Assembly (NCBI GenBank): GCA_023387815.1
Contig: JAEWHK010000010.1
Span: 1-64,000 of the forward strand
Direction: 5' to 3'
From: Pseudomonadota bacterium
Lineage (GTDB): Bacteria; Pseudomonadota; Gammaproteobacteria; Burkholderiales; Burkholderiaceae_B
Length of the DNA stretch: 64,000 bases
Below, piece after piece: positions 8,959-17,800 of this stretch; the stretch's first letter is position 1; each line of letters opens with the position of its first letter. The notes under the pieces were generated by a model, which saw only the letters and a program-made list of their open reading frames with translations, was not told the DNA's origin and made no database searches. A program made the position numbers and the translations under genes.

Positions 8959-9175
8959 ATTGCGCTCCTGAGTGTTTAATATTAAGTGTGTAATAAAGTG
9001 AACTTTAATACCACTATACCCCGTAATGCTTCTTCAGGCCAAGATTCGGCTGCAGCTTTGTTACAGAGAAGGCATATTACAAACGAAATGATATCAACTG
9101 AAATAAACAGCCAGACGCTCGTGGACAAAATGCAACGTCACCAGAGCGTCGGCGAGATATTTCTATTTGAGTGGC

Positions 9176-10849
9176 TTATTTGAGTGCCTTATAGCGAATA
9201 CGGCGTGGTTTGGCACCTTCTTCGCCTAGACGTTTTTTCTTGTCGGCTTCGTATTCCTGATAATTGCCATCAAAGAACACCACGCGCGAATCGCCTTCAA
9301 AAGCCAGAATATGCGTAGCGATCCGGTCCAGGAACCAGCGATCATGGCTGATGACCATCACTGTGCCGGCAAACTCGAGCAAGGCATCTTCCAGCGCACG
9401 CAGCGTTTCCACATCTAGGTCGTTTGAGGGTTCATCCAGCAGCAGGACATTGCCGCCCTTGATGAGCGTCTTTGCCATATGCAGACGACCCCGTTCACCA
9501 CCAGAGAGTTGCCCTACCAGTTTGGTCTGATCGGATCCTTTGAAATTGAAACGTCCCAGATAGGCACGCGCAGGAATTTCGAAACGGCCAACGTTAAGCA
9601 GATCGGAACCCTGGGAAATGAAATCAAAGACCGACTGATCATTGGCCAGTGTTTCCCGTGACTGATCCACAAATGAAATATTGGCGGTCTGTCCCACCTT
9701 GACTTCACCGGAATCGGGTTTCTCCTGACCGGCAATCATCCGAAAGAGCGTAGACTTACCCGCTCCGTTAGGACCAATAATACCGACAATCGCACCCGGC
9801 GGCACTTTGAAGCTCAGATCATCAATAAGCAGTCGATCGCCGAAAGCTTTGCTCACGTTGACGAACTCAATAACTTCGTTACCCAGCCTGTCGGCCACAG
9901 GAATAAAGATTTCCTGGGTTTCGTTACGCTTCTGATATTCGTGCGAAGACAGTTCCTCGAAACGGGCCAGACGGGCTTTGGATTTGGCCTGGCGTCCCTT
10001 GGGATTCTGCCGTACCCATTCCAGCTCCTTACGGATGGTTTTCTGACGTGCCGATTCGGTCGCCTCTTCCTGCTCCAGACGCGCTTCCTTCTGCTCAAGC
10101 CAGGAACTGTAGTTGCCTTTCCAGGGAATACCGTGGCCACGGTCCAGCTCAAGAATCCACTCTGCCGCGTTATCCAGGAAATAGCGATCGTGGGTCACGC
10201 CCACAACCGTGCCCGGGAATTTCTGCAGGAACTGTTCAAGCCACTCAACACTTTCTGCATCCAGGTGGTTGGTGGGTTCATCAAGCAACAGCATGTCGGG
10301 TTTGGACAGCAGCAGACGACATAGCGCAACACGACGCTTTTCACCACCAGAAAGTTTGCCAACAACGGCATCCCACGGAGGCAGTCGCAGGGCATCCGCC
10401 GCAATTTCCATTTGGGTACCGATATCGTCTGCGCCACTGGATGCGGCCGCTGCGATGACGGCTTCCAGCTTTGCCTGTTCGGCAGCCAGCTTGTCGAAGT
10501 CAGCATCGGGTTCCGCGTATTCGGCATACACTTCTTCAAGGCGCTGACGCGCCGCAAACACCTCACCCAGGCCAGCCTCCACTGCCTGCCTGACCGTGTG
10601 CTCAGGATCCAGCTCGGGCTCCTGCGGCAGGTAGCCGATTTTCAGGCTTGGCATGGGAATGGCTTCGCCTTCGATATCCTTATCGATACCGGCCATGATT
10701 TTCAACAGGGTGGATTTACCGGAGCCATTCAGGCCGAGAACGCCGATCTTGGCGCCCGGAAAAAAAGACAGCGAAATATCGCGCAGAATCTGCCGTTTCG
10801 GCGGCACGATTTTGCCGACTCGATTCATCGTATATACGTACTGGGCCAT
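9176..10849 (-). CDS. ettA: Energy-dependent translational throttle ATPase EttA
   Basis: Soluble ABC-F protein of 557 aa that binds the ribosomal E site and gates the first elongation steps according to ADP/ATP ratio. The N-terminus MAQYVYTMNRVGKIVPPK is diagnostic of EttA. Two ABC domains are visible: Walker A GLNGSGKST and GPNGAGKST, signatures LSGGEKRRVALCRLL and LSGGERGRLHMAKTL, and Walker B LLLDEPTNHLDAES and LLLDEPSNDLDVET. The inter-domain linker contains the P-site tRNA interaction motif region (ARLEQEEATESARQ...). It is divergent from the acidic hypothetical gene. Confidence 0.96.
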   Translation of the reverse strand: MAQYVYTMNRVGKIVPPKRQILRDISLSFFPGAKIGVLGLNGSGKSTLLKIMAGIDKDIEGEAIPMPSLKIGYLPQEPELDPEHTVRQAVEAGLGEVFAARQRLEEVYAEYAEPDADFDKLAAEQAKLEAVIAAAASSGADDIGTQMEIAADALRLPPWDAVVGKLSGGEKRRVALCRLLLSKPDMLLLDEPTNHLDAESVEWLEQFLQKFPGTVVGVTHDRYFLDNAAEWILELDRGHGIPWKGNYSSWLEQKEARLEQEEATESARQKTIRKELEWVRQNPKGRQAKSKARLARFEELSSHEYQKRNETQEIFIPVADRLGNEVIEFVNVSKAFGDRLLIDDLSFKVPPGAIVGIIGPNGAGKSTLFRMIAGQEKPDSGEVKVGQTANISFVDQSRETLANDQSVFDFISQGSDLLNVGRFEIPARAYLGRFNFKGSDQTKLVGQLSGGERGRLHMAKTLIKGGNVLLLDEPSNDLDVETLRALEDALLEFAGTVMVISHDRWFLDRIATHILAFEGDSRVVFFDGNYQEYEADKKKRLGEEGAKPRRIRYKALK

Positions 10850-10959
10850 AGTCAGTTATGCTTGCAAAAAATTCAAATAAGCATTGTATGAAATAAACCC
10901 GGTGCGTGCCGCCCGAGGGCGGCTACAATAACAATAAGACCAGAAAACGGACACCTGCC

Positions 10960-11463
10960 ATGAGCTTTGCACCTGAACCCACCTTTACCGAACATGAGAT
11001 CGCCCTGCTGAAGAAAACCGCAGAAGCGTTGACCGCCTATCTGGGAAAGCCTGTCATTGCCGAAATTGACACGACAGAAGATGGACTGGAATGGGTCGCC
11101 TTCGGTGTACCTCTGGATATTGCAGATGAAAACCCTGAAGATGTTGTCACACTTGAAATGGGCGGCCCCGGTTCCAGACTGGTGAGCGAATCCAGCGATC
11201 TGGAAAATCCCGAAGACGAAATCTACGCCTGCGAATTTCTTTGGGGAATTCAGATTACCGATATCGAAAACGCAAGGTTCGTGCGCATCGACTTTGAAGG
11301 CGAGGAAGTTGAATGGGGTGACGATCTGGAGGAAATGCTGCCCTTCGGCATGAAGGAGCCTGAACCTGGCGAGCTGGTGGAAGATGACGAAGAAGATGAT
11401 GATGAGGAACCGCCCACACCCCCGGCTCCAACCGTTTTACCGCCATCCGGAACATTACATTGA
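10960..11463 (+). CDS. Acidic conserved-type hypothetical protein
   Basis: Unrecognised soluble protein of 167 aa from the ATG at 10960. It is strongly acidic, ending in an Asp/Glu run followed by a Pro-rich tail (PPTPPAPTVLPP). No membrane segment, signal peptide or known catalytic motif is visible. The folded part (about residues 5-130) looks regular, with alternating hydrophobic residues. A longer reading from 10906 (18 more codons) contains poly-Asn and basic residues and is unlikely. Just upstream, a GCCGCC/GGCGGC hairpin at 10908-10923 abuts a TACAAT -10-like hexamer. Codon use looks like the neighbours. Confidence 0.7.
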   Translation: MSFAPEPTFTEHEIALLKKTAEALTAYLGKPVIAEIDTTEDGLEWVAFGVPLDIADENPEDVVTLEMGGPGSRLVSESSDLENPEDEIYACEFLWGIQITDIENARFVRIDFEGEEVEWGDDLEEMLPFGMKEPEPGELVEDDEEDDDEEPPTPPAPTVLPPSGTLH

Positions 11464-11469
11464 TCAGGG

Positions 11470-11610
11470 CGCTATTGCACAGATTCGACCAATAATCAGC
11501 CGACCTCTACTTATCTGGCCACTTCTTATCTGGTCACTTCTTATCTGACCCCTATTTATTTGGGCACTATTCATCCGGTCACCACTCATCCGGCGATCAT
11601 GCTCATCCCG
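11470..11610. repeat. Degenerate 15-bp tandem repeat
   Basis: Between the acidic hypothetical gene and the glycosyltransferase gene lie about seven to eight imperfect 15-bp units of the form acttcttatctggtc (for example ACTTCTTATCTGGTC followed directly by ACTTCTTATCTGACC). Later units drift to ATTCATCCGG. Read on the minus strand the array gives a repetitive Gln/Ile/Arg/Ser peptide, but it is not part of a credible gene. It probably spreads by slippage. Confidence 0.75.
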
Positions 11611-11618
11611 TGACGCGC

Positions 11619-12551
11619 TCAGGCACTGCGCCGGCGATCGCGTAAATACAGCGCCCATCCTAGCGGAAACATGATTGAAACCAGCAACCGGGACAAATTG
11701 CCCTGCAACTCTCCCGCTGGCGGTACGCGTTTGCCGGAGTGCTTCAGGTGCATGCGAAAACGTGTGTATCGCGCCGCTGCCATAAAAAAAGCGGCAGGCT
11801 GGTAACGGAACCAGGGAAGGCAATTGACAACCGTATCACGGGCCAGCAGAAGAATGCCAAGTGCATATTTTTCGCCGGACTGTGCCGATTGCTGGCTCAG
11901 CGAGTCCTCACTGTCATAATAATTGCGAAAAACCGTGTTAACGAAGCGGGTCAGATAACCCTCTCTGGCGATTGCCCGCCAGACCATACTCTCAGGCACA
12001 AATCCATCGATATCTTCCGGGAACGGGAAATGCTTCAGTACCTGTGTCTGCATGCAACCGAATTTTTCACCACGGACGTGATATTTGAAACTCATATCCA
12101 GTGAAGTGGCATCCATGACATCTTCGGGAAAACGATCACCGACAATGCTTCCGTCGGGTCGGGCACACAAACCGGTAACCGCGATATAACCGCTGCGCAC
12201 ATCTTCCGGAATGCTGCGCCAGACATCGGCCATCGACTGTAAAGATTCGGGCAGCAGTGTGTCATCGCTGTCAAGCGCAACAATCAGCCGCCCCCAGGCT
12301 TCCTTCACTCCTGTGTTGAATGCCGTTTTCTTATGCTGATTAGGTTGCCAGACGTAGCGAATGGGAAATGGCGAGTCTGCCTGCCAGCCTTCTATTTTGC
12401 TACGTGTGTCATCGGTAGAACCGTCATCGATAACAAGCCACTCAAAATCTTTGAACTGTTGTGCGCACAATGAGAGATAAACGCGCTCAAGTGTATGGGC
12501 GCGATTATAAGTCGCCGTCAACACGGTAAAGAAGTAAAGATTTTGCGTCAT
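11619..12551 (-). CDS. Family 2 glycosyltransferase
   Basis: Predicted GT-A fold glycosyltransferase of about 310 aa. The N-terminal domain has TVLTATYNRAHTLERVYLSL, EWLVIDDGSTDDT and the DxD-type ALDSDDTLLP, hallmarks of GT2 enzymes that use nucleotide-diphospho-sugars. A C-terminal segment LLVSIMFPLGWALYL may associate with the membrane. Two earlier ATGs (12578 and 12581) are possible starts; the one at 12551 gives the more typical N-terminus, but no start has a well-spaced SD. It stands alone, so the acceptor (capsule, LPS or other glycan) cannot be inferred. Confidence 0.85.
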   Translation of the reverse strand: MTQNLYFFTVLTATYNRAHTLERVYLSLCAQQFKDFEWLVIDDGSTDDTRSKIEGWQADSPFPIRYVWQPNQHKKTAFNTGVKEAWGRLIVALDSDDTLLPESLQSMADVWRSIPEDVRSGYIAVTGLCARPDGSIVGDRFPEDVMDATSLDMSFKYHVRGEKFGCMQTQVLKHFPFPEDIDGFVPESMVWRAIAREGYLTRFVNTVFRNYYDSEDSLSQQSAQSGEKYALGILLLARDTVVNCLPWFRYQPAAFFMAAARYTRFRMHLKHSGKRVPPAGELQGNLSRLLVSIMFPLGWALYLRDRRRSA

Positions 12552-12684
12552 AGCCTTCGCGTTTTTTAATGATGTCATCATGCGATTTTTGTCTTTTTAA
12601 GATAGCAGAGAATCTTATTTAAACAATGAATAACATGTAGCAAAAGGTAAAACCCGGCGCCAAAATGTCAGTGCCGCAGCACGT

Positions 12685-12720
12685 GAAAAAAGCCACTGGC
12701 ATCGCATGCGTGGCTTTTTC
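12685..12720 (-). terminator. Bidirectional terminator upstream of GT2 gene
   Basis: GAAAAAAGCCAC and GTGGCTTTTTC form a stem around a loop of about 13 nt, with A- and T-tracts on both sides. It could terminate minus-strand transcription from the small gene at 13122-13250 before it reaches the glycosyltransferase gene, or act from the other side. Confidence 0.8.
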
Positions 12721-12798
12721 CATTATCGTCTGAGCAGTCGGTATCAACGACCCGCAAGTTTCTGAACACGAGCCTCAGGATAAATGTTACGACAGGTA

Positions 12799-12890
12799 AA
12801 TATGGATCCATATGGCTCAGAAAAGTATGGGTCCGGAAGTTTGGAGCCTAACGCTCTGCGCCAAAAGTACGGGGCCAGAAGCTCGAGGCA
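12799..12890. mobile_element. Possible relic of an IS21-like element end
   Basis: A perfect 14-bp palindrome ATATGGATCCATAT (12800-12813) is followed by two similar 22-mers 42 bp apart: aaaagtatgggtccggaagt at 12821 and aaaagtacggggccagaagc at 12863. Repeated sites of about 20 bp of this general type occur at the ends of IS21-family elements, where they bind transposase. There is no transposase gene here, so if this reading is right it is only a terminal scar. The assignment rests on pattern memory. Confidence 0.3.
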
Positions 12891-12914
12891 TTTACACAAG
12901 GAGCGAACAAGACA

Positions 12915-12935
12915 AACGCCTCATAAAGAGGCGTT
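12915..12935 (+). other. Hairpin AACGCCTC/GAGGCGTT
   Basis: Perfect 8 bp stem with an ATAAA loop. It is followed by GTTGG, not a U-tract, so it is a weak terminator candidate or an element of the presumed relic. Confidence 0.5.
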
Positions 12936-13121
12936 GTTGGTGCAGTCCCAGGTTTTCAAACCGATAGCTTAAGACTAATAAACCCAAGTGCGGACTGGTC
13001 TGCATGTGGCCTGCGTGTCAGATCTGCTGCCCGGCAATGTAACTAGCACGACCCGGAATAACAAACCCGAAGGACTAACAGACCCGAAATTGCAGCAAAT
13101 GCCACAGCAAAAAGCGGCTGT

Positions 13122-13250
13122 TTAGACGCGTTTTACTTTTTCCAGCATTTTGAATACGCCTTTGGGAGAGCGTACGAAAAGACGTTTGAAAGCTTTACCC
13201 AGGCAACGACGCTCCAGCGTGTTGCGGCGAGTGCGTTTGACTTCTGCCAT
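13122..13250 (-). CDS. 42-residue highly basic small protein, unrecognised
   Basis: ATG at 13248-13250 preceded by GGAGAA at near-ideal spacing, and an uninterrupted frame of 42 codons ending in TAA at 13122. The product has 15 Lys/Arg among 42 residues. It starts MAEVKRTRRNTLERRCLGKAF and ends KMLEKVKRV, with a central RSPKGVFKML. The composition resembles a small ribosome- or nucleic-acid-binding protein, but I do not recognise the family. The good SD, sensible codon use and flanking terminator make it likely real. It lies 110 bp downstream of pdxA on the same strand and may be transcribed separately. Confidence 0.75.
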   Translation of the reverse strand: MAEVKRTRRNTLERRCLGKAFKRLFVRSPKGVFKMLEKVKRV

Positions 13251-13360
13251 GAGATTCTCCGAGAATATTTTACGTAATCAGTGATTTTAGCATTATTTCA
13301 GTCAGGAATGCACGAAAATTCAGCACCTTGCGCGCATTCGAGCATGCATTCGGGCGAAAA

Positions 13361-14464
13361 TCAAACACTTGCCCTGTGCATTTTCAGCGCAAGCTCACAG
13401 GCAACCCGCAGAGATGATGGATCTGCAATGCCCTGACCTGCGATATCGTACGCCGTACCATGGTCTACACTGGTACGAATAAATGGCAAGCCCACCGTGA
13501 CATTCACGCCGTTGTCCACACCAAGATACTTCACCGGGATCAGACCCTGATCATGATATTGGGCGACCACAATATCAAAATCACCGCGCCGCGCACGCAT
13601 GAAAACCGTATCTCCCGGGTAAGGTCCTGTGACATTCAGGCCCTCTTTCCGGGCGGCTTCAATGGCCGGACGAATGACGGTCTCGTCCTCGCTCCCGAAG
13701 CGTCCGCCCTCTCCCGCATGCGGGTTCAGTCCGGCAACAGCAATACGCGCAGCCGCCAGCCCCAGCATCTGACAGGCTTTATTCGCCAGCCGTATGACTT
13801 CCAGTTCGTTCTCAAAGGTAATGAGGGACGGCACTTCACTGAGCGCCACATGAATGGTGGTCAGGATAACGCGCAGTTCGTCGTTCAGCAGCATCATTGC
13901 CACGCGTGGCACGCCGGCCTCATGAGCAAGAATTTCGGTATGGCCGGGAAAATTGATGCCCCCCGCCTTGAGCGACAGTTTGTTCAGCGGCGCCGTAACG
14001 ATGGCTGCGATTTCTCCATCCATTGCGTCGCGAATGGCACCGATAAGAAACTGATAGGAAGCCAGACCGGCCTGCGCATTCACCTCCCCTAAAGGAAGAT
14101 CGGCCGGCAAGGGGTCGGCGCACTGAATGACAGCAATCGTCTGCGTGCCGGGCTGCTCGCCACCGTGTTGCTGTGGCGGCGGGTTCGTCTTTCCACTGCC
14201 CCCTTCGGACTCCTCCTGACTGGCGGTTTGCGTCTGCCGGGTGTGCTGCCGCCATTCACTGACCGAGGCGTAGGCGTGAATGGAGACAACTACACCAAGC
14301 TGCGCTGCGGCCGCTTTCAGCGCGTTGCCATCCCCGTAAACGACCGTAGGGGCAGGCAAACCCTGCACAAAGAGTTTGACCACCAGTTCGGGGCCGATGC
14401 CAGCTGCATCGCCCATGGTCAGCCCCAGAGGCAAGATTGCGGCATTTTCGGAAGAATGAGTCAT
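13361..14464 (-). CDS. pdxA: 4-hydroxythreonine-4-phosphate dehydrogenase
   Basis: Cytoplasmic NAD-dependent, divalent-metal enzyme of vitamin B6 biosynthesis that oxidises 4-phosphohydroxy-L-threonine. From the ATG at 14464 it has 367 aa, against about 330 in E. coli. It starts with LGLTMGDAAGIGPELV; the three metal-ligand His regions are visible as FPGHTEILAHEAG, TTIHVALSEVP and QYHDQGLIPVKYLG, and the C-terminus has RTSVDHGTAYDIAG. The extra length is a Gln/Ser/Gly/Pro-rich insert of about 30 residues near residues 75-110. A TTG start at 14515 would add 17 residues without obvious reason. A PdxA2-type paralogue is possible but less likely. The partner pdxH is at 23190. Confidence 0.9.
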   Translation of the reverse strand: MTHSSENAAILPLGLTMGDAAGIGPELVVKLFVQGLPAPTVVYGDGNALKAAAAQLGVVVSIHAYASVSEWRQHTRQTQTASQEESEGGSGKTNPPPQQHGGEQPGTQTIAVIQCADPLPADLPLGEVNAQAGLASYQFLIGAIRDAMDGEIAAIVTAPLNKLSLKAGGINFPGHTEILAHEAGVPRVAMMLLNDELRVILTTIHVALSEVPSLITFENELEVIRLANKACQMLGLAAARIAVAGLNPHAGEGGRFGSEDETVIRPAIEAARKEGLNVTGPYPGDTVFMRARRGDFDIVVAQYHDQGLIPVKYLGVDNGVNVTVGLPFIRTSVDHGTAYDIAGQGIADPSSLRVACELALKMHRASV

Positions 14465-14816
14465 AATGATTGAAAAAATGAATGCTTCAAAAAGTGAGTG
14501 CTTCAGTGAATGCAAAACAGCGACAGGAACGCGATTGCTGAAAAGTGTAACGCGTTCTTTCCCTCCTCACTATTCGGTCTTCTACCACAGTGCAATCATT
14601 TTCCACTGCGACCTCCTGATTATTGCGTGTTCCGCCTCCCGTGCCTCCCCGGTCTGTCCTACCTGTCCTGCCCGAATACTGCCTGCCCAGAATTGTGCCA
14701 TGGCTATTTATTTCCAGGGAACCGTCCCCATTTCAATAGTTCATCTTTGCAAAAAGCGGTTTGATTGCTCTGCGTCTTCGTGTCATCTACCGCTAATTAT
14801 GCGACAATATAAACTG
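14465..14816. other. Intergenic leader between pdxA and the double uvrA
   Basis: About 350 bp without a credible gene. The middle (about 14570-14700) is strikingly pyrimidine-rich on the plus strand. The right end carries the uvrA promoter region, with GCGACA and TTATA-like hexamers flanking the start of the LexA box at 14817. Confidence 0.5.
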
Positions 14817-14832
14817 CTGTTTATTTATACAG
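14817..14832 (+). promoter_or_regulatory. LexA (SOS) box upstream of the double-length uvrA
   Basis: CTGTTTATTTATACAG matches the proteobacterial LexA consensus CTGT-N8-ACAG perfectly, with an A/T-rich core. It ends 58 bp before the uvrA-like start codon and overlaps the likely -10 region (TTATAC), so LexA binding would block transcription and DNA damage would induce the gene. Confidence 0.8.
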
Positions 14833-14890
14833 TAAGATATACCATTATTCATCGTGGCCCATGGCACTCGCCAGGCCCTCGGAGCACTTC

Positions 14891-17800
14891 ATGAGTTCGC
14901 AAATCCGGATTTTCGGCGCCAGACAAAACAATCTCAAAAATCTCGACGTCTCTTTCAACACGGGCGAATTCGTGGTCATTACGGGAGTTTCCGGTTCAGG
15001 AAAAAGCTCTCTGGCGTTTGACACGCTCTATGCCGAGGGCCAGCGCAAATATGTGGAAACCTTCTCGCCTTACGCGCGCCAGTTTCTGGACCGCATGGAC
15101 AAACCGCAGGCCGATCGCATTGAAGGCATCCTGCCTGCGATCGCCATCGATCAGACCAATCCTGTTCGCAATTCCCGCAGTTCGGTCGGTACCATGACCG
15201 AAATGAACGATCATATCAAGCTGCTCTTTGCGCGGGCCGCCAGGCTGTATTGCCGGCAATGCGCAACCGAAGTCCGCAAGGACAATCCCGATACCATCTA
15301 TGCGTTTCTGGCCGACACGACGCCAGCGCTGGGCGATCCGCGCCTGATTCTGACTTTCCCTGTTGTAGTGCCCGGTAATTACTCAGAAGACGAAGTCCGT
15401 CAGTATCTTGAACAACAAGGATACACACGGGTCCACGCCGAAGAAGAGCGCAGCGTAACGGTTGATGCGAAAGCCAAAGGAAAAGGTAAGAGCAAGACCC
15501 AGAAAGTGGAAATCACTCGAGTCCTGCATGTCGTACAGGATCGTCTGCGTTTTTCGACAGCAGAAAAGAGCCGTGTCATTGAGGGACTGGAAGCGTGCCT
15601 TCGTTACGGTTCGGGCATGTGCACCATTTATGCAGTCGATAATGACAGCAACCCGCTGGAAACCTGGAAGTTCAGCGAACAGCTGCATTGCGCCAATTGT
15701 GATATTACGTATTCCAATCCCCTGCCCAGTACATTTTCGTTCAACTCACCGCTGGGGGCGTGTGAGACCTGCCGCGGCTTTGGCCGGGCCATGGGCATAG
15801 ACTTCGGTCTTGTTATTCCTGACGAAACCAAAACACTGCAGGAAGGCGCAGTCAAGCCGTGGCAAACGCCCAGCTATAACGAATGTCAGACTGAAATGAT
15901 GCAATACGCCAGGAAAGCGGGAATCCGTACCGATACGCCCTGGAAGCAGCTTAATGAGGCCGAGCGTCACTGGGTCCTTTACGGCGATCCCGAGTGGAAA
16001 GGCGGACCCTCCGCCTGGAAACACCAGTGGTATGGCGTGCAGCGCTTTTTCGACTGGCTGGAAACCAAATCGTACAAAATGCATGTACGGGTTCTGCTAT
16101 CCAAGTATCGCAGCTACACTCCCTGCCCCGCCTGCCAGGGCTCGCGTCTGAAACCCGATGCCACGCTGTGGCGCATCGGCGATGCACCGGTAGAAGACAA
16201 TATCATGGGCAATTACACCCGGTTCATGCCGGTGCATGCCAAATGGTCCGACGCGCAACTGAACGTCCTGAATGGTCTGAATATCCACGACCTGATGCGA
16301 TTGCCCATTTCGCAGGTGCGTGAGTTCTTTGCCGGGCTGGAACTGTCCGTATTCATGGACAGCGCAATGGAGCTGGTTCTGAATGAAATACGCAGCCGGC
16401 TGGATTTTCTGTGCAATGTCGGTCTGGGTTATCTGAGCCTGGACCGGCAAAGCCGTACCTTGTCTGGCGGAGAAGTACAACGCATCAATTTGACGACTGC
16501 GCTGGGCACCTCTTTGGTCAATACGCTGTTTGTGCTGGATGAACCGTCCATCGGTCTGCATCCGCGCGATATGCATCGCATCGTACAGGTCCTGCATCGA
16601 TTGCGCGACGCAGGCAATACGCTGGTCGTAGTGGAACACGATCCGCAAGTCATGATCGCGGCCGACCGGATTCTGGATATCGGACCGGGTCCCGGTGAAC
16701 GCGGCGGACAAATTGTTTTTGACGGCACACCGCAACGACTGCGCGAAGGCAGTTCGCTGACCGGACGCTATCTGAATGGGCAGCTGCGGGTCGAGGCTCC
16801 ACGTCCTATGCCGGTGCATAACAATACGCCCAGGCTGATTATCGAAGGCGTCAGCGCAAACAATCTGCAGAACGTGGATGTATCAATCCCGCTGGGCCGA
16901 CTGGTTTGCCTCACCGGCGTATCCGGTTCTGGAAAATCTACGCTTGTGCAGGATGTACTGTATCCGGCGCTGCTCAAACATTTCGGACGGCCAACCGAAG
17001 CGCCCGGATCGTTCACCCGTTTGCTGGGCGCAGAACAGATTGCCAATGTTGTCATGGTCGATCAAAGCCCTATCGGCAAAACGGCCAGATCGAATCCGGC
17101 CAGTTACGTAGGCGCATTTGACGCCATCCGCAAGCTCTTCTCCCAGGCTCCCGTGTCGCGCGAGCGTGGCTATACGGCAGGCACCTTCAGTTTCAACAGC
17201 GGCGATGGTCGCTGCCCCACTTGCGGCGGAACCGGCTTTGAACACGTTGAAATGCAGTTTCTGTCGGATGTCTATATCCGCTGCCCCGACTGTGATGGCA
17301 AGCGCTTCCGCCCTGAAATTCTGGAAGTACGCGTAGAACATCTGGGCAACAGCGCATCCATCGATGAAGTACTGGATATGACGGTCAGTGAGGCATTGAG
17401 TTTCTTCAAAGGCCTGCGCGATGTACAGACCAGTCTGTCTCCTCTTATAGATGTGGGGCTGGAATACCTCAAACTCGGACAGCCTGTACCTACGCTATCT
17501 GGCGGCGAAGCGCAGCGCCTCAAGCTCGCCGGTCATCTGGCCGAAGCAGCAAGAAGCGGCATTTCATCGGCCAAGGTTGCCAAAAAAGGCAGTTTGTTCC
17601 TGTTCGATGAACCCACTACGGGTCTGCATTTTGATGATGTCTCCCGGCTCATGGGTGCCTTTCGTAAATTGCTTGCGGCCGGCCACTCGCTGCTTGTTAT
17701 CGAACATAATCTGGATGTCATTCGTGCAGCTGACTGGCTGATCGACCTCGGCCCCGAAGGTGGCGTGGATGGTGGCCTGGTTGTGGCTCAGGGTACACCG

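Larger units (their letters stand above)
12582..13121. other. Intergenic region with terminators and a possible IS remnant
   Basis: No convincing gene in this stretch of about 540 bp. It holds a bidirectional terminator (12685-12720), a palindrome plus duplicated 22-mer suggestive of an insertion-sequence end (12799-12890), and a hairpin without a U-tract (12915-12935). A plus-strand open frame at 12784-12972 has no SD and no recognisable product. Confidence 0.6.

Noticed and set aside
8986..9183. Plus-strand 65-codon frame upstream of the EttA gene end
   Set aside because: No SD, biased composition and overlap with the lipoprotein promoter region; no similarity recognised.
11464..11823. Minus-strand frame with repetitive Gln/Ile/Arg/Ser peptide
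   Set aside because: It is the translation of the 15-bp repeat array running into the glycosyltransferase gene out of frame; no SD or family similarity.
12784..12972. Plus-strand 62-codon frame in the pdxA-GT gap
   Set aside because: No SD and no recognisable product; it crosses the palindrome and duplicated 22-mer.
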